Positions 12,263 to 22,500 of a stretch of 64,000 bases of DNA are shown here, in pieces. The stretch covers positions 5,146,001 through 5,210,000 of the forward strand of contig JAYKYS010000011.1 in NCBI GenBank assembly GCA_036924285.1, given 5' to 3'. Under the pieces are notes generated by a model. It made no database searches. It was not told where the DNA came from and saw only the letters and a program-made list of their open reading frames with translations. Source of the stretch: Asterella californica. Its lineage: Eukaryota; Streptophyta; Marchantiopsida; Marchantiales; Aytoniaceae. A program made the translations under genes and the position numbers. Position 1 is the stretch's first letter. Every line of letters begins with the position of its first letter.

Positions 12263-12269
12263 CAATCTG

Positions 12270-15200
12270 TCACCGATCCTCGTGGTCCTCCAAATCGTCT
12301 TCGCTCTCTGCGATCGTCTCAGAAAGGTCTTCATTTGCTCCTGTCTGCTCTGAACTTAAGAACTCAGCTAGCTCCACAGTCTCCCCTCTCTTTTTGAATA
12401 GCTTCACTCGTTTCCCAGCAATTGGAAGCGTTAAAGACGTGGCATCTAGCTCTTGCAAGGAATAGGTAGCATTCTGATGTACATCTGAGACAAGGTAAGG
12501 ACCAAACCACCTTCTCGAAAACTTTCGAACTGTAGAGTGTTGGTTCTCCAATGTGCTGTCGTATACCAACACCCAGTCCCCAACTTGTATCGGTTTTGGT
12601 CGTAGTCTATGAGTCTTATCAAACCTCTCCTTGTTCCCAAGTCGAGCCGCCTTCAACCGTCGCTGCGCTTCAGAGAGATCCTCTTCTCTACATTCTAGCT
12701 GTCGGATTCGTAGTGAGAGAAGTTGCACACGGTCCACGTTTTCTTCCCATGGTAAGGTAGCCCAGGTAGGAAAGTCTTCTTCGGCTGGCATCATCGATTT
12801 CTGTCCTAACATTAACTCAACAGGCATGTACCCTGTAGTAGAACAATGAGTTGTTCTATCCGCCCATAAAGCAAAAAGGAGTAACCTAGGCCACTCTCTA
12901 TGCTTACCATCACACGCCTTCACCAAAGCCTGAACTATTGATGAATGTCCTCGTTCGCTCTTGTCAATCCCCTCTGGATTCATCGCAATAGTAAGTTTGA
13001 GCTTCACACCATACCGAGCAAAAAACTCTTTCGCTTCCGTACCACGTAGTTCTCCCCTATCTGCCCGTAGCCTTCCTACAGACCCATATCTACAAATAAT
13101 ATCTTCAAGAACAAACTTACATATCCCTTCTGTGGTCTTCGTCCTCAAGGCTCGCCCTTCTACAAAGTTGGAGAGATCCTCACGAGCCAGAACCAAATAT
13201 CGCATGTCCCATAACCCTAGAGGCATTACCACCAAGTCGAGAACCCACTGGAAGTGAATGCAAGGCGGATAAGTTGGCACGAGACCGTCTCTATACCGGA
13301 TCTTTGAGTAGAACTGACAATGCAAGCAAGAACTGACGTAGTTCACCACATCCTGATACAGACCTTTCCACCAATACCTTTCCTTCAGCTTGACGTAGGT
13401 AGCCCAAATCCCTCGATGTCCGACCCATAAGGTATCATGGAACTCTTTCATTAGTTGCTGCTTAGTCTGCAAATCGTCCACTACTCGTATGAACATCCCA
13501 TCTCTCCTCTGTGGCCGTCTCCAAAGATACCCATCATGCAGAAGATAGTTGTAAGCTTGTTTCCTTATCTCTCTGAACTCTACTTTGCTCCATCTCTCTT
13601 GCCTCTCCAACAAGCTCAGATAATACCCTATGTCACGAAGTCTACTTGTGTAAAGCTCCTCTCTAAACATCAACGGCTCCAAGTTCGCAGCCCGTCGATT
13701 AACCTGGCATTGAGCATCCTTTCTCTCCTCTTCCTCAGCTTCTGAAATCATGACATCCTCGTCTACAAATCGAGCTCTTAACAACATATCTGCGACCATA
13801 TTCTCCTTTCCTTTTATATGCTTCAGCTCTGGGTTCAAGCTTCTAATATAGGCAATCCAACGTAACATCGCTATGTCTGGCGTGCTACAGTTGGATATCA
13901 TGTCTAGTAGAGGTAGACAATCCGTTTCTAGAACTACATGAGCACCAATCAGAAACTCACGGTCTGTCTTCATCGCTGTCACTGCTCCCCACAACTCACG
14001 CTTCACCTGAGGATAATCTCGTTGCCTGTCTGTCAAGATCCTAGCTCCAAACCTAGAGGTAAGTCGCAGTCCACCCGCATCATCTTGACCTATCGCCCAG
14101 CCAATCGCCTTTGGACTAGTATCTACTGTGACCATGACAGATCTCCCACATCCGTAGTCTACTCTCCTCAAAACAGACGGAGACTGTAGAGCCTCCTTCA
14201 GCCTATTCATAGCTTCTCTATGGACTGAGGTCCATACAAACCTCTTACCCTTCCTCAATAATGCATACAAAGGCTCAGCAACATGAGCATAATGAGGAAT
14301 GGATAAGCGATAAAATACACAAGCACCTAGAAAGCGTCGAACCTCCGTGATGTTCTTACAATCTGCCATCCTAGCTATAGCTTCAACCTTCTCGGGGTTT
14401 GGTCGCCTTCCAAAAGCGCCACACAGATGTCCAACCACTAAAATCTCAGACACATCAAACTTGGACTTAGCTCCTGACAGGGTGAGATGTACCTCCTCCA
14501 GACGAGTCAAGATATGTTCTACATCCATGATATGGTCTGCAACAAACCTTCTACATCCATTCGCAAGTACTGCTTCATCCTTGTCTTCAACCGCGCAACC
14601 CTTTATAGGAATATCATCTAGAAATGGAATGGTAACATTAGGCACAAACTCCCTTAGTACCTTATGCATCGCATTCTGCATATGAGCCACCGAGTTCGTC
14701 GCTCCTTGTGGAAGAGTACACATCCGCATCAATCCCAGGGGCGTACGCATAGTAGTTAAATCTCTACTCTCCACAGCCAGCTGGAACTGATTATAACCAG
14801 AATATAGATCTCCTATCGAATAGATAGCTCTCCCTGCAAATGCCTCTGCTACCTCTTCAATCACAGGACCCGTCTCAACGTTTCGAATGGTTACGTTATT
14901 CGCAGGCTGTAGGTCTTGGATAAAATGCAAAGCTCCTGACTTCTTGGGTACAGTGAACCACCTGCTAGAATATGACCCCATAGACGGCTCAAGTATCCCC
15001 ATCTGTACCTTCTCCTTCAACAACTCGATGAGTTTAGGCAACAAAGCACGAGGAACTGGGATCGGTTTCAGGTCCCAAGGCACATGAGGGATTGTGAATA
15101 TAACCATAGGCGCTATAACCTTTGGGTCCACACAACCTATCTCCTCTGCTGAAAAAGAGAATGCTTTACCATGCTTTACTACCATCTGTTCAAACACTGT

Positions 15201-15854
15201 CTTTTCGACCTCAGTTAAGAAATCACCCCCTCCTATCTGGAGCTCCTTCAGTGTCTTCTCAGTAAACTGGTGCCCTACTCGTCTATGATCACGCAATACA
15301 GGTTCAGTCTCCACTAACTGTACTTGCTGTTGAGAGTTAGCAAGTAGTTGAGCTGCTACCGGTCTTATCTTTCTCAGTACAGATTTGTACTTCGCATGGA
15401 CGTCTGCTTCCTGAGGGAGTGCACACCAACAACTTGCTTCTCTCCCTTCACTATTCTGCATCGGATGAGGAAAGAACTGCAGGTATGTAGCAATCTCCTC
15501 ATATATGCATCGAGAGTGGATAGGGATCACCACCACACTATTTTTTCCCTCCATCAATCTACTCACATTGTCTAACCAACCAATAACTGACTGTACAGAC
15601 TTAAACTCTTCCACACGCCACAACTCTGATACTTGTTTCACCATCCATCTTTTTGTATTTTTCCTCATATCTTCAACTCTTGTAAATCGACTCCACCCAT
15701 CTGCCTCAAACATCAGCAACCCAGACTGCCAACTTTGTACACCAGACTTGTCTCCAAAACTTTGTACATGTTTCGCTTCCAATCCTAACGGGACCTCAAC
15801 AGTAGGTTCTACACCCCTGCCTTCCCGCTCTACAGGAGTGGACTGTGAAAACCC
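12270..15854 (-). CDS. Element C Pol polyprotein (RT, RNase H, integrase)
   Basis: A 1170-residue frame starts from the first Met-like codon at 15782 and stays open upstream to the GGG codon at 15854, where a -1 shift from Gag-Pro would enter it. The N-terminal 200 residues match no family I know; a KYKSVLRKIRPVA motif lies at about 131-143. RT covers about 200-480, with FLDD at 387-390 in place of the usual Y[IVL]DD. RNase H follows (VDTSP, KREL, TDCLP). Integrase has an HHCC zinc motif (FHDTLWVGH and CLHC) and a D,D,E core ending in KSERGH, then a GPY-type C-terminus (WFGPYLV). There is no chromodomain. The frame is uninterrupted, which is notable beside its broken gag-pro. It would process, copy and integrate element RNA in virus-like particles. 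Confidence 0.92.
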   Translation of the reverse strand, partial: GFSQSTPVEREGRGVEPTVEVPLGLEAKHVQSFGDKSGVQSWQSGLLMFEADGWSRFTRVEDMRKNTKRWMVKQVSELWRVEEFKSVQSVIGWLDNVSRLMEGKNSVVVIPIHSRCIYEEIATYLQFFPHPMQNSEGREASCWCALPQEADVHAKYKSVLRKIRPVAAQLLANSQQQVQLVETEPVLRDHRRVGHQFTEKTLKELQIGGGDFLTEVEKTVFEQMVVKHGKAFSFSAEEIGCVDPKVIAPMVIFTIPHVPWDLKPIPVPRALLPKLIELLKEKVQMGILEPSMGSYSSRWFTVPKKSGALHFIQDLQPANNVTIRNVETGPVIEEVAEAFAGRAIYSIGDLYSGYNQFQLAVESRDLTTMRTPLGLMRMCTLPQGATNSVAHMQNAMHKVLREFVPNVTIPFLDDIPIKGCAVEDKDEAVLANGCRRFVADHIMDVEHILTRLEEVHLTLSGAKSKFDVSEILVVGHLCGAFGRRPNPEKVEAIARMADCKNITEVRRFLGACVFYRLSIPHYAHVAEPLYALLRKGKRFVWTSVHREAMNRLKEALQSPSVLRRVDYGCGRSVMVTVDTSPKAIGWAIGQDDAGGLRLTSRFGARILTDRQRDYPQVKRELWGAVTAMKTDREFLIGAHVVLETDCLPLLDMISNCSTPDIAMLRWIAYIRSLNPELKHIKGKENMVADMLLRARFVDEDVMISEAEEEERKDAQCQVNRRAANLEPLMFREELYTSRLRDIGYYLSLLERQERWSKVEFREIRKQAYNYLLHDGYLWRRPQRRDGMFIRVVDDLQTKQQLMKEFHDTLWVGHRGIWATYVKLKERYWWKGLYQDVVNYVSSCLHCQFYSKIRYRDGLVPTYPPCIHFQWVLDLVVMPLGLWDMRYLVLAREDLSNFVEGRALRTKTTEGICKFVLEDIICRYGSVGRLRADRGELRGTEAKEFFARYGVKLKLTIAMNPEGIDKSERGHSSIVQALVKACDGKHREWPRLLLFALWADRTTHCSTTGYMPVELMLGQKSMMPAEEDFPTWATLPWEENVDRVQLLSLRIRQLECREEDLSEAQRRLKAARLGNKERFDKTHRLRPKPIQVGDWVLVYDSTLENQHSTVRKFSRRWFGPYLVSDVHQNATYSLQELDATSLTLPIAGKRVKLFKKRGETVELAEFLSSEQTGANEDLSETIAESEDDLEDHEDR
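15812..15854 (-). promoter_or_regulatory. Candidate -1 ribosomal frameshift signal of element C
   Basis: On the minus strand G GGT TTT (15848-15854) sits in the Gag frame, directly after TAA of the Pol frame (15855-15857). After a 7-nt spacer, CACTCCTG (15833-15840) pairs with CAGGGGTG (15812-15819), including one G-U pair, around a 13-nt loop containing the Gag TAG. Compared with B, one base pair has changed on both sides (T-A to C-G), which supports a selected RNA stem. Confidence 0.75.
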
Positions 15855-18410
15855 TTACATCTCTTGGTTTGAGAATCTCTAAGGGTTTGTCGGTTCCGTT
15901 CATGTCTTGAACGAACCGTCAAAAACTGTACTGAGTACTTGTCATCAGGACTCCGAACTCTGGCATAATGAGACCCATCGTTCATCACCTTTGTCTCCAT
16001 TTGAACAGCAGTGATGTATGGTTGGCCCAGTATGACAGGATAAGAGGCAGACGACTGTACAAAAAAATGCTGATCAACCTCTACATCTCCAATCCTTACA
16101 TGCATATTGGGACAGGCTCCGTATAACTCACCCTTTTGGTTATTTGCAGCTCGAAGAACCCAACCATGATTTCTTTCGATTGGCCACTGTCCCTTTTCAT
16201 ACACCTCCTTGGAAATGATGTTGATCTCCGATCCGTGATCCACAAGTGCAGGTACTGACTCAGAAAGTCCTCCAAGTTGAACCTGCGTCTCAGTTGTCGC
16301 TCTTGCCCAGTGCTTTTCTTTGAAATCACTGTCCGCGCTTGACCTATCCTCCTCAAACTCTTCATCTTCGTTCTCAATAACAGCTGGACCAGCAACCCAT
16401 GCCTCATACTTATCATCTCTGAACTGATCAACACCAATAGCATCTATTGCTCCAACCATCTGACTACTTACTTGTTCAGTCAATACCTCTCTCTTCCTCT
16501 TCATGATGTTTATTATCAACTCATGAAACTCTCTCTTTGCGATACCAAGCACTTCACGAAGAGTAAACTCAACTCTAGCATCCAAAATGCGTTGCTCTAG
16601 AACAGCACGCAAGTCTGTTGTTGTCTCGATGTCTGCCGCTAACTTGTAAGCTGGAGCTTTTCCTTTCTCCTGTGCTGTAAACCTCTTTCCCCGTACTCTA
16701 TCTGTAGCAGTAGTCTCTTGTGGCAAATCCTGTACACCTTCCATAGGATCTACTGCAGGTGGTGGAGCTGTAGAGGTAGAAGGTATATCCTCTGCAGCAG
16801 GAAATCTACCAGCTGGTACAGATGGTGATGGTTCCGCTGCTCTCCTCCTCGTAACCCTCCGACGGTCACTATCCTCTGGTACCCCCGCATCTAAATCAGA
16901 AGCATCTCGTCTTCTTTTGTCTTCCACCATGGCATCCTGCTCACTGCTCGCTTCTAAAAATGCTCGAATAGAAGTTGCATCCACTGGGTCTCTCCATACA
17001 GTAGCTCTCCTAATGCTTTCAGCACCTCTCTTCATCATTTCAACTAAGACCTCATTAGCCTGCTCAACCATAGTTGGATTAGCGCGTACCTCAACCTTCC
17101 CAGTATACACATCAGCCTCTGCAGAACCCGCAGTCATCGCTGTAGTATTCGCGTCAGTAAGTGCTGGAAGAGAACTCCTCATTCCTCCTCTCCCAAAATA
17201 TGTGTTCAAAGGCTGCCCCGTGGCGGTTAAATACAACCTGTTATTCTGATAGTTGACTACGCCCTCTCGCAAGGCAACCGCCAAGTCTTGACAGTCTCCT
17301 CTGAGATGATCTGGGCTGTCGCATCAAATACATCTCCTTGTAAAGGTTCATCCTACAGGTCGAGCACCTGGCGCAGCTGGTCTTTGGTCTCTCCTCAAGT
17401 CTGCCATCTCAATCCTCAAATTGAGTGAGTTCTTCTATCAAGTTATTCTGATTTCGGTTCTCAGCAGGTCGCTGTTGCTGTCTAGGTCCTCTCTGTGCTG
17501 GGATAGGTACTGCAGGCGCTTGAGCAATCACTTGGGGAACCACTATGGGTGCTTGAGGAATCACAATAGGTGTCTGAGGTATTGTAGGAGGAGCTACATG
17601 AACTTGAGGAGCTACTCTCTGCTGCTCTGGTAAGGTTTCTAGCTGTAACACCATCCTACCACGACGTTGCCTAGCAAGGGTAGATACTGCTTCTTCCACT
17701 CTCTTCCAATCAGATGTAACTCCCCCTTCAGTCCCTCGATCAGCCAACATGAAACAAAGCCTATCTGCTGTGAACTCATCCAGAGCCCCCAAGAACAACT
17801 CCGTCTTCCTAGCATCCAACGTCAACTTCTCTAGACCAGAAAGCTGAGAGTACCTCTTCTCAAACTCCCGAATTATCTCATTCAATCCCATGGAACGTCC
17901 AGGCTGACGCTCTATCCAGTCCATGAGAGTTCTTCTGGTGACTCTTTCAGAGTCCTCTTCTAGAAACTCTTCTCTCAATGCACGCTCAAACAAAGTCCAC
18001 CCACCTAGATGTCTTCTCTGTAAATTTCTCACCTTCTCTCTCAGTTCAGAGACAACAAGCAACTCAAAGCTTAGAATTACCTCAACTTCATGTGCCCTGA
18101 CCAACTCCATCTCACCCACATACTCCCGCAGGTATCTAGTAACATCTCTTCCATCAAATCGTCCACATCGACCAACAATTGCTTGTAACGTCCTTGTGGA
18201 CTTCTGCTCAGCTCCTCCAATTGCAGGCTGCTGCTGAATCAAGGCAGCCAACGCCTGAAGAATCTGAGACGTGTCTACAGCAGACTGTGCTGTTGCTGTT
18301 GGAACTACCGTAGGCCCTCCTTGAGAGCCAATTCCATCTTGACCAAGAATCCCTTGAACAGGAGCACCTTGAGCAGCAGCTACACCTTGTACGACAGCAC
18401 TGTGATCCAT
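15830..18410 (-). pseudogene. Element C gag-pro, interrupted by a frameshift and two nonsense codons
   Basis: The first frame (18410-17409, 333 codons) is Gag: a Q/A-rich N-terminus, a capsid-like region (residues about 60-240) and a proline-rich tail. The second frame (17284-15830) carries the rest of the nucleocapsid, a charged linker and the protease (ALVDHGSEINIIS). Between them, near 17405-17430, the frame moves by one base. In the downstream frame the zinc knuckle reads CI*CDSPDHLRGDC, with TGA at 17324-17326 where D has TGG; another TGA lies at 17348-17350. The matching D gene is one 790-codon frame, so the break is secondary damage. Confidence 0.88.
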
Positions 18411-18450
18411 TTTCTCAATTCAGTCAATTCTCCAAATCAATCACCCCAAT

Positions 18451-18470
18451 TGCTCTCAGTGGAAGCACCA
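18451..18470 (-). promoter_or_regulatory. Candidate primer-binding site of element C
   Basis: The minus strand reads TCTGGTGCTTCCACTGAGAG right after the LTR end. It is the same site as in B with one difference. The primer tRNA is not identified. Confidence 0.5.
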
Positions 18471-19297
18471 GATGTCGAGTTGAGAGTCTTTCTTGGGGAG
18501 GGCGGACCTCCTGACTGTGACCGATCAGAGAAAAACGATCAGAAAGGAAAATAAGTTGCTGCCGACGATGAAATCTCAAACCACAGCCTCTTGTACCCAC
18601 CGATTACAAAAAACAAGCATTCCAACACCTCTTAGGAACACAGATAGGTCTCTCAAGATTCAAATAACTTTATTTCAGTGCAGTTGTTTCATCAATCTCT
18701 TCAGTAAAGAAAAATTTCTCTCTCTTCCTCTCTTGCGTGCCTTTCTCTCCCGTCGGTCAGTTCTCAACCAAAAATATACCAAGTACGTCTCAATCTGAAC
18801 CCCTAATAGTGAAATTCGGACCCCTGAATCTTATTCCTCTCTTTGCCCCAACTGAAACTCTCAGAAAATTGATCCAGCGTCGATCAAAAGTCCTCTGTAG
18901 ATTTTCAAACGATCTTTCTCAATAAAACTGCCTCTTGGGAGTAATTTCTCCTCAGAACGGTTTAGTGGACAACGTCCAAGCCTAAAATTCTTGCTCCTCT
19001 CCATGCGATGACTTCCCAATTCAATCTGTCAGCAATTTCCTCTTCCCCCATCGTCCAAGCTTCTCCTGCGTGTAATCCTCCTCCTTCCGCTTCACCTCTC
19101 TCTGAAAAAATCCTTTGCAAACTGTCCCCGATCCCAAGTCGCCGCAGGTATTTTACCTAAAAGTTAAGGCTCCAGCTTAAGCTGCCCCCTGCTGTCCTTA
19201 TAAGCGCAGTCACTTATCAGAAGCAGGGCCTTAGCTAAGCTGCCCCCCTGATGTCCTTGTCGATGACCCCCTTTTAAACTCTAATTCTCCTCCTTCC

Positions 19298-19765
19298 GCC
19301 TCCGCTGTAATCTTCCGCTTCAAGCTTCCGTTGTAATCTTCCGCTGCCGCTGTAATCTTCCACTTCAAGCTTCCGCGGTAATCTTCCGCTTCCACTGTAA
19401 TCTTCCGCTTCAAGCTTCCGCGGTAATCTTCCGCTTCCGCTGTAGTTTTCCGCTTCCGCTGTAATATTCCGCTTCAAGCTTCCGCGATAATCTTTCGCTT
19501 CCGCTGTAATCTTCTGCTTCAAGCTTCCGTTGTAATCTTCCGCTTCAAGCTTCCGCGGTAATCTTCCGCTTCCGTTGTAGTTTTCCGCTTCCACTGTAAT
19601 CTTCCGCTTCAAGCTTCCGTGGTAATCTTCCGCTTCCGCTGTAGTTTTCCGCTTCAAGCTTCCGCGGTAATCTTCCGCTTCCGCGGTAGTTTTCCGCTTC
19701 CGCTGTAATCTTCCGCGATAATCTTCCGCTTCCGCTGTAATCTTCCGCTTCAACCTTCCGCTTCA
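19298..19765. repeat. CTTCCGC-based minisatellite in the right LTR of C (shorter array)
   Basis: Same 13-bp variants as 10640-11265, but about 160 bp shorter. This accounts for most of the length difference between the LTRs. Confidence 0.9.
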
Positions 19766-20399
19766 AGCTCTCTAAGAAACATTTCTCAGAAAAATGTCCG
19801 CTTCCACTTCAGTTTTAAGGCCCCTGCTAAAGCTGTTCCCCTGCTGTCCTTATTCGTACATAATAATCAGCAAAAGTTTCCCGTGCCCTCGATGCCATCT
19901 TGATGCCACCCTGAATATACTACAAGCCATCCAATGTAGGCCGAAGCTCCAACACTTATGAGGTTGCCCCACAGGGCTTACAGCCCCCCCATATGCGCAC
20001 CAGGTATCTCCCATAGTATATTCAGGATGGCATGCGGAGGCTTAGGTCAGGAAGCCCACGATTAAGAGAGATACCGGTCTCCCGCCCCTAGATATGCAGG
20101 ACGTGGCTGCATATCCAACATAGACTCCCTTCCAAGAGGCCAACATGCCGGAATAGGAATCAGAGGCCGGGGGGATTGATCCTGAGACCACTTCCCTCCT
20201 AGGCAGGCGCCCTATCACTAGGATGGCCTTTGGTTCCTTTCAAGAAGGTAAAAACTTTTGTACATATGTTTACCTGAAGAAATTTTTCTGTAAAATCTTT
20301 ACTAGTCTTTTCTACACTAACTTCTCTATACAACTCCATTTTTAATGAACAAGGAGTCAAAACTATAGTATTTGTGAACACCTACACGCTCACGCTATC

Positions 20400-20431
20400 C
20401 GATTCTGAGTTCGAGTCACGAACCAGAATCG
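20400..20431. other. Bulged hairpin in right LTR of C
   Basis: Exact copy of the hairpin at 11895-11926. Confidence 0.7.
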
Positions 20432-20733
20432 ACGGATTTCTCTCTTTCACATATTTCACAGCCTAAAACTCGTACTAACTATTGCTTAAAACACTTTCTG
20501 TCAAAACTAGAAGCACGAGGTCGCTCTCCTCGTCGAGCTTTGCATTCTGGTGTCTTTCGACTCCTTTAGGGGTGATATTCCAACCCAAGCTAGGGGACAG
20601 CTTGTCAAGCATAGCCCCAGCTTAGCTCCTGCCTAGCTTGTTAAGCTGCAGGGCAGCTTCTTTTACACAATATAGAAAAAAATCTCCTTGCAATACTTTT
20701 CACTGTACAGACCTATGTACAATACGACACCGT

Positions 20734-21221
20734 TGTAAAAGCAAACACAGTCTGTACATATGTCTATTACTGAAGAAATTTTTCTGTAAAGTCTTACTAG
20801 CTTTTCCTACACTAACTTCTCTATACAACTTCATTCTTAGTGAATAAAGAGTCAAAATTGTAGTACTCGTGAACACCTACACACTCACGCCGTCAGATCA
20901 TAAGTCTGACTCACGAGCCGGAATCGACGGATTTCTCTCTTTTGCATATTTCTCAACCTAAAACTCGTACTAACTACCACTTAGAACACTTTTTGTCAAA
21001 ACCGGAAGGACGAAGTCGCTCTCCTCGAGCTCTGCATTTTGGAAACTTTCACCCCCTTTCAGGGTGATATTTCAATCCAAGCTAGGGGGCAGCTTGCCAA
21101 GCATAGCCCCAGCTTAGCTCCTGCCCAACTTGATAAGCTAGGGTGCAACTTCTCGAACAAATGCTGATTGAGTGTCTTCTGAAGTTCCGTTTCATCATAT
21201 GGAATGTCACGCACTACGACA
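20734..21221 (-). repeat. 5' LTR of element B, second part
   Basis: It continues the B LTR after C (TGTAAAAGCAAACACAGTC matches about 1774) and ends in CTACGACA, followed by copia A sequence. Confidence 0.9.
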
Positions 21222-22500
21222 ATGTTCAGCATGAAAGGCTGGTCGAAGTTCGATGGGACATATTTTACATACTGGAAGCATAAGATGAAGCTCCAGCTGT
21301 GCATCCTTGGAATAGTCGATGATAGCGTACCTCGATCATTTGCTACTCTCGATAATCCTCTATCTGCGATCAGAGCAAGTAGTATCACGCAGTTAGATCG
21401 TCAGAGCAAAAATGCTATTACGGTGATAAATGAGTGTTACAAAAAATACTTTTATTAGTCATATTATTTCTTATCGCACGCTGATCGACGCATGAAACAC
21501 GTGGACTTCTAACTTTGCCGTGCAAGACACCATGAGATAAATGCATTTGAAGAAAAAGACTCACGAACCATCAAGATGAGGACGAATGACACAGTCACAT
21601 CGCATGTGAACACTTTCAAATTGATCATTGAGCAGTTGGCTCCGCGGGTGTGTAAATAGACGCACAGGAGCATCTACTTACATTCATGGACAACATGTCT
21701 GATAATTATCCAATGTTCTTACAAGTGATGAGATGCAACACCAACCTGAGATTGCAAGATCTCGTCTGATTTCTTCTTACTGAAGAAATCGTCAGTCGAA
21801 GGATGCAACATGAACTTTCGATCACATTGTTTGCAAGAAAGAGACAACCATACAAGCAAGACAAGAACGACAACCACTTCGGATGGAATCAACCTAAGAA
21901 GCGGCCACAAGACTCCAACATTCAGTGTTTTGGATGCAATTTGACTGGATATCGTGTCCAAAATTATCCCAATCAAGCTTCTAGCAGCAACGCTCATCCT
22001 AATAAGTTTCATCAGCAAGGCAGCAGTCAAAATCAGAATCAGCGTTCTCGCAATCAGAAAAATCACCAACGCAACAAAAATAACAACAACAACGCGAGAC
22101 GTGTACTGATGACTCAGCTTCACAACAAGTTTACATCTTGAATCATGGACCGCCACTGATAAGTTGACACCGGTGTCATCCACCATATGACATTGGACCG
22201 TGACTAATTTTGTAAGTACACTGAATGAGAAAATGCTCTTCAAGATCAGATCGCTTAGGTGATGACACCACCATCCAAACTGAAAGTCACGGCGGCGTTG
22301 ATGTCAAACTCCTGAACAACAAGTATGTATTAATTAATGACGTCTTGCACGTTCTCGCACTACGAAAGAATATATTTTCAGCTCGAATGTCTGATTCCAA
22401 AGGTGGATGATGTATAATTGATAAAGGTGCTTACTATATAGACGTCTAATTGTCCATACCAGTTAAACAACGATCTTTACTTGTTGAGCTCATCTGTTAT
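21222..22500 (+). pseudogene. copia A gag and protease region, broken
   Basis: The frame at 21226-21458 has the copia Gag start region (KFDGTYFTYWKHKMKLQL, resembling the usual W..K...W motif region). Further frames include the nucleocapsid, where the zinc knuckle reads CFGCNLTGYRVQNYPNQ: both the His and the last Cys of CxxCxxxxHxxxxC are replaced by Tyr. At about 22250-22410 a segment like VKLLNNKYVLINDVLHVLALRKN fits the protease/pre-integrase linker. Several stops and frameshifts separate these pieces. Confidence 0.75.

Larger units (their letters stand above)
9836..20729 (-). mobile_element. Ty3/gypsy-type element C, minus strand, full-length structure
   Basis: LTRs are at 9836-12224 and 18473-20729. 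The flanking duplication is CCGT (9832-9835 and 20730-20733), or CCGTT if one terminal base is counted differently. Pol is a single 1170-codon frame, but gag-pro is broken by a frameshift and two nonsense codons, so this copy is probably not autonomous, though mobilisable in principle. By eye the LTR pair differs by about one percent outside the minisatellite. C interrupts the B LTR, so it is younger than B. Confidence 0.95.
18473..20729 (-). repeat. 5' LTR of element C
   Basis: 2257 bp, TGTCGAG to TACGACA on the plus strand. Outside the minisatellite it differs from the other LTR by about nine substitutions or small indels in the first 700 bp that I compared. As the upstream LTR on the minus strand it should carry the element promoter, which I did not locate. 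Confidence 0.93.
240..21221 (-). mobile_element. Ty3/gypsy-type element B, minus strand, old copy, itself interrupted by element C
   Basis: B is delimited by LTRs at 240-2213 and 8443-9835 plus 20734-21221. LTR ends on the element strand are TGTCGTAG and CTCGACA. Internal order on the minus strand is primer site, gag-pro, pol, polypurine tract. The target duplication is ACGT/ATGT (4 bp, one mismatch) or ACGTT/ATGTT (5 bp). The LTRs differ at roughly 14 of the 165 positions I compared by eye near their starts, far more than in C or D, which fits the many stops and frameshifts in its genes. C is inserted in the upstream (plus-strand right) LTR. Confidence 0.9.

Noticed and set aside
13455..15882. 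Plus-strand ORFs opposite the C pol gene
   Set aside because: They are reverse-complement shadows of conserved pol sequence; similar shadows occur opposite D pol.
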